Source: Crotophaga sulcirostris (lineage: Eukaryota > Chordata > Aves > Cuculiformes > Crotophagidae). Taken from it: a stretch of DNA of 64,000 nucleotides. The stretch covers positions 840,608 through 904,607 of the forward strand of contig VYZB01000277.1 of NCBI GenBank assembly GCA_013397455.1, in the 5' to 3' direction. This document shows positions 13,201 through 27,772 of this stretch, piece after piece. The notes under the pieces are model-generated. The model worked only from the letters and a program-made list of their open reading frames with translations. It was not told the DNA's origin and did not search any database. Position 1 is the first letter of the stretch. Every line of letters starts with the position of its first letter. A program made the translations under genes and the position numbers.

Positions 13201-13831
13201 GGAGGTCATTTTTTATTTTCAAAAATGTTTCTCAGATTGCTGTTTACTTTCCCTTCCTTTGGTCTGTCTGGGGTTTTTGGATTTTTTTCCATCTCTCAAC
13301 ACTTCACTCCTTTTGTCAGAAAGTGGCAGACACCAACAGGAAGCAGCATCAATTTAGTGCTGGCATATTTACCAAAGGGCACCTCTCAGCAGCGACGATT
13401 GCTGTGTGGCTGCCTAGACATTGAACTATCGCTCGGCTCTTCCTGCCCAAGAAAAGCCAGATGTAATTTCATGGTTTTACAAAAATTGCCTCAGCCAAAA
13501 GTTGGAAGGTTTATTCCTCAGGTCTCCTTTGCTAGATGACCTGGCCTCTCTGGGGCATAAAGCCTGCAAAAATGTGGAGAGGAATTGAAAGCAGTGTTTG
13601 CTGGACCTGAGTTGCTTCTTGTTTCTGCTGAAATGCAGAAGAATGCCAACTCCTGCACTCATACCCAGTAGGGTTGCCACGGGAGGGAAGTGTGCTGGAG
13701 ATGGGTGCTCCTGCACTCCTCGTCGGAGTGGCTGAGCGCTTCAGCAGACTAATGGATTTTTGTTCTCATGTTATCACTGTGAAGGTAAGAAAGTGTTTTC
13801 ATTTCATTTTGAAGTGTTATTTTCAATTTCT

Positions 13832-13955
13832 TTGAGGCACAGAAAAATTAAATGACCTACTAAAGGTCACTCGGGGAGTGTTTGGGAAAATGCAAAAGAA
13901 ATCCAGGTCTTCCAAGCTGCAGTCTGCAGCCTTAATCACAACCCTGCTCTGTTTT
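13832..13955 (+). mobile_element. MIR-like SINE fragment
   Basis: TTGAGGCACAGAAAAATTAA is followed by TGACCTACTAAAGGTCACTC and later by AATCCAGGTCTTCCAAGCTG and CCTTAATCACAACCCTGCTC. This matches the MIR order 'GAGGCACAGAGAGGTTAAG', 'TTGCCCAAGGTCAC', 'CCCAGGTCTCC', 'CTAACCAC'. It is one of the better-preserved old SINEs here. Confidence 0.7.
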
Positions 13956-14317
13956 GGCACCGACTCAGTGGCTGTAGTCAGAATCAAAACACATTATCTA
14001 AGATATTCGTCATATCTCTTTTTTTAAATGAAATTTATTTGTAGCTCGTACCGGCTCACTGCCACCCCCTTGCAGGACCATCAGTGGTGACAATCAGAAA
14101 CATGTAATTCCTTTCCCTTGTTTCTCTCCTGCTTCCCTGTAGGCTTATGTAGTTTGGATCACGGAAGAGTGAAATGCAAGACATTTCTAATGATTCTGTG
14201 ATTCTAATTTTGGCATTAAATGAGAGAACCATATGAGAGGCTCATTAAATGACAGTCTAAACACGGAAGGCAATACTATCCAAGGACAGAGATACTGTTA
14301 CAACTGAGTTTCTGATA

Positions 14318-14352
14318 TTAATTTTGATAATAATTCTGATAATAATTTTTAA
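14318..14352. repeat. Degenerate AT-rich tandem repeat (GATAATAATT unit)
   Basis: Near-identical GATAATAATT units recur in a short AT-rich stretch. It is low-complexity DNA without other content. Confidence 0.5.
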
Positions 14353-14465
14353 GGCAGTCCATAGTGCCTGAATATCTTCAATAGACTGGGCACAACCCAA
14401 GTGTCTTGATGGGACAAGACAGGTCGAGGGAGGTGATTCTCGCCCTCTGCTCCTCTCTTGTGAGA

Positions 14466-14522
14466 CCCCACAAATAACAATATGACATAACAAATAACAC
14501 ATAACATAACAAATGTTATGCT
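14466..14522. repeat. AT-rich degenerate tandem repeat with a small inverted repeat
   Basis: Variants of CAAATAACA and ACATAAC are repeated. The stretch ends with CATAAC-AAAT-GTTATG (14505-14520), a perfect 6-bp stem with a 4-base loop. It is probably simple-sequence expansion. Confidence 0.6.
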
Positions 14523-17500
14523 CGTCTTATAAAACTTCCTGATACTGGAAAATACTGTCACAGATTTAAATAGAGAGGTTTATGTTTTGGCTGGGCTTTA
14601 AAGAATGAGGACAATTTTAAAGCACTATTCCAGATATGAAAAAATTATTTGGACTTAAAATTTCAAGCAGCTACATTCAGGTTTTTACAAATGTCTGTGC
14701 TCGAATATCAGATTAAAAATTTTGTGACCTCTAATCCCTATGCTTTGCAATTCAAAGTCTAGATCAAGTATCAGGTTAAGCAGACTCTACTTGGCTATTA
14801 ACCTTGGTGAAAGCACACTTCAAAGTATGCTGTTGCCAGAAGTGGTGGCCAGCTGGGGTCTGAGCATGGCAAACCCTCTGCAAGGTGCAGAGTCAGCTGA
14901 CTCTTTTGGTGGATGTATTTTCCAGTGGATCCCTTTCCTTGGACAGAAGTTGCTGCATTGATATTACTCATGTAGGGGTTTAGCTTGGGTGTTTTTTCAA
15001 AACCTTGATAGCCCAGGCTCAGTATCTGATCCCTCAGGAAGAAAACTCACTCAGAAATGTGTGTATAGATATGTGATGAATATGGTTGCAGCATATCACT
15101 CTCGAAAACATCTCTTTTCCTGTTTAATTCACCCCTTCCTATGCCAAATATTGCTAGCACCAGGCATCAGGAAAACCATGAAAATGATCCCCGAGGATCC
15201 CCAGCCTGTGTTACCATTTTCAGTTATTTGCTGCAGCAGGGGTATCTGGTTTTGTTCAGGGCTTTTTACTGTTTGGAGTTTATATTTCTAAGCTTCCCTT
15301 TGTATCCCTGACAACTAGCAGATCTCTTTCTGAGATGAGGCTCTCAGTCAATAACGCCGCTCCCGGAGCCGACTGTTCCGCAGAGTCCTGGCTCTCACAA
15401 TGAAATCAGGTGGATGAGCAATTCACTTTGGTTCACATCTCTTCTGTCCTGGAGGTTGCAGGGAGATACAGCCAGGATGCTGAATCGCTTTCAGTGTGAC
15501 TGTGAGGGTCTTCTCTGTACCCGGTGTGTCCTTTGGAAAGGTTTCAACACTCACCACTTCCACTGTCTGAACAACACAAAGAAAGGCAGCTGGGGGCAAC
15601 AGCCACTGAACTGTTTGGTCTCACGCTACAAAAAAGCCAAACAGAGTAGGCTCCTGAAAGGCTTTCCATTATTCTTTGATTTTATAACCTCTGTGTGATA
15701 AAAAAGATCATGTTCCCTTTCTTTCAGGTGACTTTTAAAGCACATCCTCATGCTTTCATGCAACAGCTCAGTTAGCTGTTGCTGAGTACCCACCACCAGA
15801 AGCTGTTTGGCTTTCAGAGATTCAGTGCCAACCCTGTGAGAAGCTGGAAGAATTCATTGTGTGTCTGCTGGCTCCAAATGGGTTAAAATGTGTAAATTGA
15901 AGCACATTAAAATACTGTCTTAAAGTGCAGTAGCTGAAGAGAGAAAAAGATGAGTAGTGTAAGGTGTGAGATCCCATGGATTGCAGGTCTCAGGTGCTGA
16001 AAGAGTTAAAAAAACTTTAATTGCTTGTTGTTAATTAGGCTGCCAGGTGAAAGCTATTTACTAAAGGCTGATTGTCTTATAGGTGCAGAGCCAAGTGGTA
16101 ATCCCCAGGTTAGCTCCTGGCCTCTGGACCTTTATTTGTCTCAGGAAAAACTGGTATGTGTTGGGCTGATTTCTGAAGATTTGTGGAATGGTTCTTCCAG
16201 GATGGTGGTGTGGGTGGAAACCTATGGTACTTTGGCAGGTGAGGCAAAGAAAGCACTACTAGTGCTCATCAGAAGGACTCCTGAATAAATGTTTTTCTTT
16301 CTGAGTTGCACACACTCAGTGCTGCTGGCAGAAATCCTCTGCTGTGGGAAGGGTTTGCACGAGAAGTCACCCTCTCCCTGCCTCCTCCGTACGTTCCGTG
16401 GGAGTGGAGTGGTGTGTGAGCTGGGGATGGCCCTCAGCATGGAGAGGGGCTCCACCCTTTGAGACTAGCAGAGTGCAATCTTCTCTGGCTGTTTTCTAAG
16501 TTTGTGTCAGCTTTCCCACCCTCCCTGCAGGTACCACTGGGCGGAAGTGTGGTGGCACGAGCAGCCTTGGGTTTAATGGCACGGGAGGGGTGGGAGTGTG
16601 CTACAAAATGCAGTTCAGAGAGCTTTGGATGGTGGGACTGAGGCTGCTCCTGGGCTGGAGGCATTTATTGATATCTGGATGGCAGGCAGGTTCAGGCAGG
16701 AGATTGCAGGAATTCTTTGGGTCTGACCTCCCTGTCACAGGCCAAGATGTTTTGCATTGATGCCTTTGTTAAGGAAGAAATCCAGCTCAGGTATCACACC
16801 GGCCTTTCCAGGAGGGTAGAATGTACATTGAGAGGTGGAGTTAGATCAAGGCACTGCCCCTGCTGAAGTGCTCTGCACATAACTTCTAAAATCAAATATG
16901 CCCCAGTGCTTGCAGATGGGGAACACCACACCATGCTGGAAGAAAAGCCAACATAACCCCAGCCAAAGGGAGAAGGTAAACCTGTCTGTTCCACTGTTCG
17001 TGGTTGTGCAGCACCAAGTAGCCCAGTTACCCTGAAAAATGTGGTTCCCTCCCTCGTTCCACCCTTGTCCTATAAAGTGTGAAATGCCTCTGATGGTACC
17101 AGGTCCTGTATAACAAGGCTGAGAAGGAGCAAAACTGCATCTTTTTTAGCTCAGGCAGCAGCAGTTGTGCATTAGGATTCACGAGCCTGGGTTTGATGTT
17201 TGCTGAGGGTGCCGCATGCGCGACGCTGCGCTCTGTGTAAGGGATGAAAAGGTCAAGCTCTATCAGAGACTCTGCTCAACTCTGGCCCACAGAAGAAGCT
17301 CACTCACCCCCACGGTCTCTGGGGAGGGAACTGCGTGAGGTGTCGGGTGCTCTGTGAAAGCTACCTCCTTCACTGAGCTCCCAGAACAGGGTTTCCTCCT
17401 GGAAATCTGTGTTCATATTTAATTGTGCATAAGTAGGGAGTATTAAGGGAGAAATGCTTTGAAAGAACTGCCTGTGATCTTTGTTTAAATGATGGTTGGT

Positions 17501-17628
17501 TAGATCTTTATGGAAAAGATACCTCTGCCAAAGTCAAGTGGATGTTTGGGGAGAATTTGTTTATTTGTTTTCAAATCAGCTTTCCTGGATCTGCTGTTTA
17601 TTGCTGGTGTGTTCACCATCAACTATCA

Positions 17629-17697
17629 GAGAATCATAGAATGGTTTGGGTTGGAAGGGACCTTAAAGGTCATCCTGTTCCAACCCCCCTACACCAA
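17629..17697 (-). mobile_element. CR1 retroposon, severely 5'-truncated 3' tail
   Basis: The + strand starts AGAATCATAGAATGGTTTGG and continues with GGTTGGAAGGGACCTTAAAG and CATCCTGTTCCAACCCCC. This is the reverse complement of the canonical avian CR1 3' end, which finishes in ATTCTATGATTCT. The insertion is therefore on the minus strand. Only about 70 bases remain, which fits the target-primed reverse transcription typical of LINEs. It is well preserved and so relatively recent. Confidence 0.9.
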
Positions 17698-17730
17698 AAA
17701 AAGGGAACATCAAAACTTCGCTAGCATGTG

Positions 17731-17764
17731 ATTATTTAGGAATTATTTAGGAAATTATTTAGGA
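17731..17764. repeat. Triplicated 11-base unit ATTATTTAGGA
   Basis: Three perfect copies lie at 17731-17741, 17742-17752 and 17754-17764, about 35 bases beyond the truncated end of the CR1 tail. Local slippage is the simple explanation. Confidence 0.85.
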
Positions 17765-18677
17765 ATAAAAGAGAGGAACATCTCATATTCTTCTCACCAA
17801 TATTGCAAAAGTAAGGGTAGATAGAAAAACATAAATATAAAGAGGATGTGAGGATAGCCATGGAAGGAAATAGGATTTAGATTTTCTAGCTCCTTCACCA
17901 ATAGATTTCTACTCAGCACATCCTACAGCAACATCCTGGTAACCTTATTTGCTTTACCAGACATGATACTAAAATTAGCCAGGCCTGTATTTCTCAGGAA
18001 GTGGTAATTAATTGGACAATATTTGTACAGAGCTCTGAAAATGTGGGTCCTAATTTTGCAAACCCTTTGTCCATAATGCAGATTAATTTAATCACATAAT
18101 TACCACACTTCTGGACTTTGGCATACACAGTTACCCAGCTTGTGTGATTTATAATAATTGCATGTGTAAACCAGGAATAGCCATATTCCTAAAAATACTG
18201 GGCGTGCACACCTGAAAATTTGGATCACAGATAGCCCTTCATTACTAGGAGTTCATTTTAAAATACTTTGTTCTTTTAGACTCTATCTCTGAATATGATT
18301 TATTTTTATTGATAACCTCTCAGCTGGGCCATGCTCAGCTTGCTCAGGGATCTGAGGTGATGTCTTTCATGCCATCCTGTATCATGATGGGGAAAGCCAC
18401 TTAGAATAATTGTAATTTTGTTTGGGGCACCTGTTCCTTGTGTGTGCCAATGGAACGAGCTGGTTCAGTGATATCCACCGGTGTTAAGTCTTTAACTGTT
18501 TTCACACAAACATATTGTGGCATTTGGACTGAAAAGGGATTAATTATTTTTCTTCCTAAAAAGTTGCTTGTACACAGAGAATGCTAAGAGATCTGACTTC
18601 TGCTTTAGCTCAACTTGTCGTAATTTTTACCTAGACCGAAAATATTTTATCCCTAATTTAATCCATTATTTGAACAT

Positions 18678-18945
18678 TTCTTCTTCCTAGACCCTCTATT
18701 GGATTGCTCCAGCATCTCACTCCTTTAGTAGTGAAGGACCTACTGATTTCCAACCTAAATTTATTCATGGCCAGTTTATACCCATTTGTTCTTGTGTCAA
18801 CATTGTCCTCTAGTTTAAATTGCTCCTTTGCCTTCCTAGTGTTTATCCTCCTGATGTATTTATAGACAGCAATCATATCTGCTATCAGCCTTCATTTTGC
18901 TAGACTAAACAAGCCAAGCTCTCCTAGGCTCTTCTCTGGTGATGG
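18678..18945 (-). mobile_element. Ancient CR1 fragment with decayed ORF2 C-terminus
   Basis: Read on the minus strand, the translation contains TRTNGYKLAMNKFRLEISRS. This lines up with the CR1 ORF2 C-terminal region 'TRGNGHKLKHRKFRLN'. The + strand shows the familiar antisense CR1 text TTTATAGACAGCAATCATAT and GCTAGACTAAACAAGCCAAG. Divergence suggests an old CR1 lineage. Confidence 0.8.
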
Positions 18946-20089
18946 GCTCTTTACTGCCAGCACCTGGTTGGATCTGGGTTCTTCAGCAGGGAGTACAAGG
19001 GACCTGGATTGTGCACAGCATCCCAATGAGCCCTTGGTGCTTGGCACTAGGAGTTAATATTGCCATTTCTGCAGTGCTAATGCTGCACAGGAGGTGTCTG
19101 CCAGCATCGTTTGTGCCTCAGCGACAGGGAGCTGGTGGGATGTGGTGCCAGTCCTCCTCGCTCGTGTCCAGCAAACCAGCTTCCAGACAAGGTCCTTTGC
19201 TGCGTTATCTTGTATTTCGTACTATTAAGTCACATCTTGTTTCAATTATTTTTTTTCCAGTTACCCTTCTTTCAAGCTGTTACTTCTTCTGTACGAGGCA
19301 CTGCTATCTTTTTAGGCAAACACTTGATCAATTAATTCCCATTAACCAGGTTAACCAGTTTCTTCAACTAATTCCCATCTTCTGGAATTTAGCTGATGTG
19401 TTTCTTTGTGGCACTGTATCGGATGACTGACAGAAGAGCAGACAGATTAGATCTACCAAAGCTCCTTTAATTATTCTTTCCTTCATAATTTTTTCCTTGA
19501 AAAGCCCTTTTTAGTTTTTAGGTCAGACTAAAAGCTCTGCACTTGTCAAGATGAGGTGGTTTTTTTCCCTTGGTTTAAGTAGAAATAGCACATTTACTTT
19601 CCAGCAGCGTGAAGATTGGTTAGATTTATTAAAAATGCTGGCCACTGGACCTCCCAGGAACTTCACTGGGGCTGAGTTTTTAGTCCAGACCCCTCAGGGC
19701 AGAGGCTCATTTCTTTAGTTCTACAGCATCACCATCAGAGCAAAGATACAGTAACTGTTTCATTTTTCTGGGTTAGGACCGTTTTGTGTTACCTCTATGC
19801 CGTAGTTTCTGCCCTGCACCATTTAAAATGTCATTTTTTTAAAAGAAAGAGAGTATGAGAATTATTCTGTATGATCAAAATGCCATCAAGAAAATGTCTC
19901 TTGTGCTTGGGGGCATGGAGCTGCCTTTTTTTTTTTTAATAGTCGTAACAATAATAATAATATTAGGACAACAAACTAAGATGCCCCTGGAGATGTTGTG
20001 ACAAATTGGAAAGACATGTTGAAATTAAAATTGATTGAGTAGTTCAATAAAATCAGCTTAATGCACAAAAGGAAAAAGGTTAGCTACAG

Positions 20090-20105
20090 AAAAAAAAAAA
20101 AAAAA
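20090..20105. repeat. Poly(A) run, 16 bases
   Basis: An uninterrupted A16 tract lies in AT-rich intron. No recognisable retroposon body precedes it. Confidence 0.9.
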
Positions 20106-21062
20106 GAGTAATTTGTTATCTGCTGGGGCCAATCTTACTGAAGATAGAATTAGTTATAAAGTAAAACAAGGTGCTTTAAAGCACTGCCCTTGCATGCCCA
20201 CACTGGAGGCTTCCAGATGGAACTGTGCACGGTAACCCAGTGCCTAAAGGTTTGACACATCTCAGGCTACTTCCATTTCCATGTTTTTATGTTTTATATC
20301 ACTTTATGTGCCAGCCAAGGCCATTCTCCATGCCAGATTGCACTTTTGCTCTAAACACAATGGTTATATCTTCAGCTAATGAGAATCAGTGCAACTTTGG
20401 TGATGTCTCTGAAGTTTGCACCTCTCGCATGTCCTGGCTGCAGCTGCCTCCAGCATCCTGAGATGCAGCACCCATCTCAAACGGGTCCATTCCCATAATG
20501 ATCCTATCTGATCCCTCCATCCATTTGAGATCTGCTGTAATTCTTCACATTTTCTCACTAGGCTTGGACTCCAGGTGCTTTCTAGCACGTGTGCAGAACT
20601 CCTTTGCTTTCCTTCCCCTCTAACCACAGTTATGCATCGGCTCTTTGTGGCCGGTACGTTACTAAATTCAGGGCATTTTCATTTTTGACTTTGTGTTATC
20701 GGATTGATACAGTCTTTTAAATTTCTTTAATTTAGTATTCTGAATTTGTGTGGGGGTTTTTATTAACACTGTGCTATGATGCTCTGAAAGGCACTTTGTT
20801 AAATAAAAAAACTTTATTGTAATCCTGAGATTAATAAGACAGGGTCTGTGATTACATGCATATGTCATTGGAGTATGTATAATTTAATAAGAAGCAAAAT
20901 TGTGAAGTTAACAAAACCTTTAAATGACACTTTCTAGTCCCTTACCCCCTCTTGTGTGAGAGGATTCATTTTTCCATGGAAAGTTTTATTTGAGACGTGA
21001 GTGTAGCGAGCTAGAAAGGAGCAGAAGGCGGCGGAATGAATAAGTGCAGTGCAGACTGAGCA

Positions 21063-21080
21063 TGACCTTACCCAAGGTCT
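21063..21080. promoter_or_regulatory. Everted nuclear-receptor half-sites, ER6-like
   Basis: TGACCT (21063-21068), six bases and AGGTCT (21075-21080) form an everted repeat with spacer 6. ER6 elements are known targets of RXR heterodimers. It lies in a patch with raised CpG content. Function is inferred. Confidence 0.2.
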
Positions 21081-22669
21081 GCAGTTTGTTTTCAGAGTTA
21101 AGATTAAAGTTTGCATAACGGTGTCAGAAGGCTTTGCCAAGCCCTAGCTGGAGGCACCCATGGGGGCAGTCCTGCCTGGCTGCAGTGGGTGCACCTGGGA
21201 GCCCAGCACCTGTGAAGAGGCCGGGCTGCAAACACAGTCCAATATAACAGAGAACGGCCAGGTTAAAAAAGCAGCCCCCTCGCCAATGGGGACTGTTTTC
21301 ATCGCCCTCTTGGCTCATGGAAAGGAAGGAACATTTTTCTTTTCCTGCGGTCGCTGCCAAAGCACTGAAGCTTTGACAACAACGTGCGACAGCTCCGCTA
21401 TCGAATCGGAACCGCTGAGAGTTGCGCATCTCCATCTCACTGCAGTGAGGAACGTTAGAGGTGGCTTTGCCATTCAAATGCAATGTTGAAATGCATTCTC
21501 TCATGTGGGCCTCCAACCTGTTTTTCTAATTTACGTGGAAGCTGATTGCCACTATTTTTTGAAATGTCTTCCTCTCTCCCTTCTATGATTTAAACGTAAT
21601 TTGGCTCACAAAGTATTTGGCTGTGAGGGAATACGTCTGTCAGCCTCCCGAGTTGTCTATAAGAGACAATAAGAAAGGAAAAGCTAAATATGAAATAGAA
21701 ATTGCATTCACTAATAAGGACATTTCAGCCTTAAATTACCCAGTGCTTTACAAATGGAGTAATGAACAGCAACTTTTTGTGTAAGGAAAAACAAGGGCTA
21801 ACAATAGTTTCTCCCTCCTGTTTTATTATACAGGGTAGCAAGAGATAATGACAGTGTATTTCCATAATATATTCCAGTTGCAATGTGCTGATGGATCCCT
21901 GTGTGTGATATCTTGTCAATTTAGCAGGTTAATATCTGTCGATTAAAAGACTTGGAATCAAGATAAAGTGAGAATTCAGATCTCTGTTATTCTAGCAACT
22001 CAGAAGAATTAATGAATTAAACCAATTACAGGAGTTCACAAATGTTTACATAGGAGTAGAGAGACCTGGTTGACCTAATCCTTGCCCTTTACATTTCAAA
22101 GGACATTTGATGCTTTACACACACTCGTAACATTGGCACATGAAGGGGAACAGTTCATACACAGGGAAAATCAGATGCCCTCTCCTCTTTATTCAGATTT
22201 ATTTTCCACTTGCATTGACATCAGACAGCATCTTTCAGAAGAACTTTAATGTGTGGGGGTTTTATGGTTTGCTCTGGAAGGCTTTTTCTTTGAGAGCCAT
22301 GTGTTTGGGAATTTCAATCAGTTACACCAAACTTTTGTTTATTGCATTGAATATTAATTATGGGACTTAAATTCTCCTTATTTCCCAAGACTGAGTTAAG
22401 GGTTGAAACATGGAGAGTATTTTAAGTATCAAAATGCTTTGTGAGCATTGAACTGTGTGAGCAAAATGAACTGGAGGGCCACCAAGCAACATTGCTGTCA
22501 ACTTTGGGTGTATGATGTTCTTGGTAATGTTTTCAGTGAAAACACATTAGCAAAATTTTTACTGGTTTTCAGAAGACAAAAACTAATGTTGCCAAAAATG
22601 CTTAACAATTAAAAAAGTCTGTTTCAACCAAGGAACCACAAGATTTTAATTTTCTTCTACAACAGGTGA

Positions 22670-23020
<351 letters not shown>

Positions 23021-26000
23021 TGATGCATGGACACACAACGTGTTTGTAATTCGTGGGTGTTTGTACCCGTCGTGTCCCTTGGCTGGTTTGGCAGACAGGA
23101 GGAACTTGATAGATAACCATGGAACAAAGACTTTCAGGGGGAGAAAAGGAGGAAAAAAAAGGAAGAAGGAAAAGAATAATGATCCATGAACTGGCAAAAC
23201 TATTTGGTGACCAATTTTGCTGAGGTGCTGAAGGAGCTGAAATAATGTGGCAAACAGACTATGTCTGATTGCACCGAAGAGGATACAGTTGTTTCACAGC
23301 AATTGGCTGTAGACGTATCGGAGTTATTATTACTTAGGAGTGAAATCCTGAGCGGTCAGAAGTATTTTGGGTTTAGTGGCCCGGATACAATTTCAAGGAA
23401 GCAGTAAATACTCTAAATGGTAACAGGTATCCGGTAAAATTTGTAGTTCACTGATAGCTCTAACAGATGTATTTGTATGTGCTGGCAGTAAACGTGTAGA
23501 CATTCTTCATTACATCTGGTTTTAATCACTTAAAGATCTTTCTCATATTAGTACAGTATTTCTCTGTTCTGTTTTCATGTGCTCCTAAGTTGCTATTGCT
23601 GGAGGAAAAAAATAAAGACATTGCAAATGACAAATTTTTAGAGCTGGTTAAGGCAAAATGAAGAGTTGAAAGCTGAAATGATGTGGTCTGGTTCTTTCCA
23701 GACTTCATAATCATAGGTGTTGAAATGTGCTTAGTAATTTTAGAAACCACAGAGTAGCACAAGAGGTCTACATGCTAATAAATGAGAAATCATTGTATAT
23801 CCACCATCTACATTCATGAGGATCACTAAGGAGCAGTAAATGATATATCTTAAACTGACACCAAATCTTTAAAAACACAGAAAGTCTATCTGTCTGCATT
23901 GTGCTCAAGACACTAAACATCCTTTGAGAAATGTTATTATCATTTATATTATTCTGAATTCCATCTTAAGAGGTCTGCAAATATTTAGTCAAAAAGTTTC
24001 CCCTTAATTATACCCTTACCAACTGCAAATAAGTAGCAGAACTCAAGGAAGTCATGCAGAGCCCTCTTTATGCCCCTGTGGACCCAAAGCAGCTCCACAT
24101 CAGCTGTGGTGTTGGGGTCCTACCCTCCCATTGCCCTCGGGACCCAGGCTCACCGATGTGATGTGCTCAGCTCCTGAGCAGTGCCAGTATTTTCTGATGA
24201 AGGAGCTTCCTAGATTCTCAGAAAAAAAGGAAGGCACTAAATTCCTTCTGAATCAGAGAAAAATGGGCACCCAACATGTTTTCAGATTTGGACATCAATC
24301 TGCTGCCCACGTTGCGGCTCCAGTGAGTACAGGGTGGGTTTAACAGCAGCACATGTGCTTTTTCTCTGCCATAGTGAACACACTGAGCTTTGTATTTTAA
24401 AGTCATCATTAAATATCCCCTTAAGTATGACACATGCACTTGTGGAGAGCCATGAAAATCTGATACAGGTCTTGGGCTATGCGGTCCTTTCTCCTACCAG
24501 CGTGGGATTTTTCTCTCTGGGACACTTTATAGCAGCTGATCTTAGAGTTTTGTGTCTCCCGTGCCATGGGACTTTTCGCTCACAACTTGAGGTTGGTTTT
24601 GGTTTTTTTGGGGGGACGACCTTATTCTGCCAGGTAAATACTCCTTTAACCTTCATTTGAGTGAAAAAGGAATGACATCTAGTGGTCATGTCCTTTAAGC
24701 ACAGATTGTTCCAGATGACCCAGGTTGCCTGGTCTTTGGCTCCAGATGCGAGTTAGGAGGTGAGGTTTGGCGTAGTGGGATGAGCTGTGGCAGGGTTAGT
24801 GATGCACCCACCCATGGGTGCCTTCTGCAGGGCAGCATCCCTCCAGGTGTGGCGTGTTTTAATGTCTTTCCAAAACACTTTCCAAAGCTGAATGTGATGG
24901 AAAGTGAGATAATGGAAATTTGCTTTCAGGTGAATTCTGACGATTTAATGTCTCGGTGTGTGTTAGACCTAGAAGGAATAAAAGCCATCAAGAGAATTAC
25001 CCATAGGATTGTGTTAAATGGATCAGAAAATGCTACTCTTCCTCTAAGCAGGGTTGATGTGTACCATTATTTCTCTAATTTCAATCGCTGAAGGAACAGT
25101 TTTGCAAGGGCCAAAGGGCTTTATGCAGTAGCACATGGGACTTTATAGAGATTTGAAAACCAAGGCTGTTTTACAATAATATTTTTCTGATTCTATGGAA
25201 ACAAATATCTGTGATATGCTCCTATGTATAGCCAGGATGAAATTCATGTGAATATGAAAGTATAATATTTTTTTCCTTGACTGGCAGAGAGAACAGTGTC
25301 AGGCTGATCAGCCTCTTTAAACCTGAGCTGAATCTCCTTGCTGTCCTCATATAGTCTGATCTGCATTTTAGCACCTCTAAAAAAAAAGTAGCAAAAATCT
25401 CTTTCCAGGAAATCTACAGCTCCTCAGAGGGTAAGAAAGCCCATGGTCTCTTTTAAGGCTGGGGACTATTTGGAGTGATAGAGTTTATTTTTATTTAAAA
25501 TATTTCTGTATTGAGATGCTGTTGTAAAAACAAAATAGGCTGAATAACTGAAATTGTGGTTTGTTCTTGGAAAGCAGCCAGACAGAAGGAACTCAAGCAA
25601 CTGTATTCAGCAGAGACACATACAAAGGCCCACCCTATAGTGCTCCTAAATTACCTGTCATTCAGCAAGGGTGGTTTTGGGCTTAATCGTTTCTGGAAAA
25701 GAATGTAGCTCAGGAGGACACTGCACCATGCTGGTGTCACAGCTGATGTATTCAGCAGCAGGAATTAATGTTACTGTGTAAAACTTAACAAGGGGACAGG
25801 GGAGAAGAAAACAGCCACTGTGATGGTCAAGAAAATCAGATCACATCCATATCAGGCATGCTGTGCAGGGGGGTGAAGAGGCTACGTGCACAGACCATGC
25901 GAAAGTTCAGACACAGGCAAACAAAAGCCAAAGTCACACATCCATAGGAGTGGATGGTTAACAGACACCTGAAATACCAGATGGGCTGTGATCAAAAAAT

Positions 26001-27768
26001 GCAGTGACAGGTGAGAAGTGGAAAAAGAGCAATAAAAATCACATGGAAGATTCTTAAATGTGCAAATTGAAGACACTCTGATCAAGCTCCAGAATGGTTG
26101 CTTGCTTGTGTGAAAGTGGATCCATGTGCTTTTCATACTTTTTAGGATATTGCCTGAAAGGGCAGAGGGAGGCCCTGCATAAAAGCAGGGGAAGAAGTAG
26201 CCCCACCTTCTCATACAAAGCATTCTGAAATTACATAGAGGGGGAAAATCAGAGTCTCTAGACAAAACAATTTTAAATTGAAGCCTACTGATAACTTAAG
26301 TCCAGTCTCCATCAACAGGAGTCACAACCAGGACTTCCTGCATCAAACTGCAAGGTGCTGGGGCACAGCAAGGGCGAGGTGGCCTCCTCTAGTCCCTTCC
26401 AGCTCTGGTTTTCCTGATGGTGAATATTTTCTTGGTCTGAGATGCTATCTGGCTGTGCTGAGAAGCATCAGAGAGCAGCTAACAGTGAGGAAATGTCTCA
26501 TGAGAGACTTCCCCGGACTGGGAAGCAATCAGATCTGCACCAGAGGAGTGGAGCATCCCGTGAAACGCTGTAAACATCACAGGCAGCTATTCTGGGCAAT
26601 TTTAATGATTTAATGCAGGACCGTGACCCAGGGAAAGCTCTTCTGGCTAGCTAAGGGACTTCAACCTGCTCTTTGTGTTATGTTCTTCATGTGACATTGT
26701 TGCTTGGAAAAGTAAATGGAGAGAAGCACTTCTTCCATCTACCAAGGTGCAGAGGTACAGATTCTGGATGAGCAGAGGTAACGTTGTCTCCCCATTCCCG
26801 CAGAATCTGGGTTGGATGCCTTAGAAAAGGGTAGTTTAATCCCCAATGCCCCAGTTTTCCACAGTCCTTAGGCAGTGATTAGCTGTGCTGGTTCATTTTT
26901 GTGCCATTTTTGGTGGGGTTTGCATCTGCCAAATCATCGGGTGGTGTAAAATAGTAAAATTTTAACTGTACGGTTGTTATGGAGGCTTTGTGGTAAGTTT
27001 TACTGGGAAACCAGCTCTGTAACTGTTACAAGATAAAAGTACTGGTATCAGTGTGCCAGAGTCCATGTTGCTCATAACGGGGTCATCTCCTCTGACATGT
27101 CTTAATTATGTGGAAATTCCTCAGCGTTCCTTCGCGTATTTATCTCTCGTGTGCAGACGAGTTGCAGTTTTTCTGTATTAGCACAGATCCGTAGCTGAGC
27201 CTCTGGCCAGATGCTCACCTCAGATACAGGGGAGATGCTCTGAAATTAGTGTTGGTATTTCAGAGATTAAAAGTCAGCTGAGACAGAACAATGCTGAGTA
27301 GTCTCAGGTGAGAATTTATGCAAGGTGGAGGCATCTTTTTTTGCTCGTGGATGGAATACCTTTCATTCCAGTGAAATCTTTTAACTCCTATCAAGCAGAA
27401 TGCCCTTTCCAGTCTGACCCATGGCACTGTTAATAGCCATCCAAGGGTTTCCACTTTATCTAAGGAAATGCATAATCAGAGGGGAGGAGAAGTTAAAGAA
27501 ATCCGTGCCTACACTTGACTCATACAAAGTCTATTTTTATCGTATTCAATCAGGAACAATCAGGCACAGAGAGGAGACGCAGATGAATTTGCATGATCAG
27601 ACTTCTGTGTCTTAAATGTTAATTAAAAGTTATTTTAAATTTGCCTACTGTGCAGAACTTGTTTTTATAGTGGCCCGTGTAAGGGAAATATTATTTCATA
27701 GGGCTGAAGAGCTCATGATTAGTTGAGCTTGTGGATTCTTGGGAAAACCTGCCTGGCAATCAACCTCT

Positions 27769-27772
<4 letters not shown>

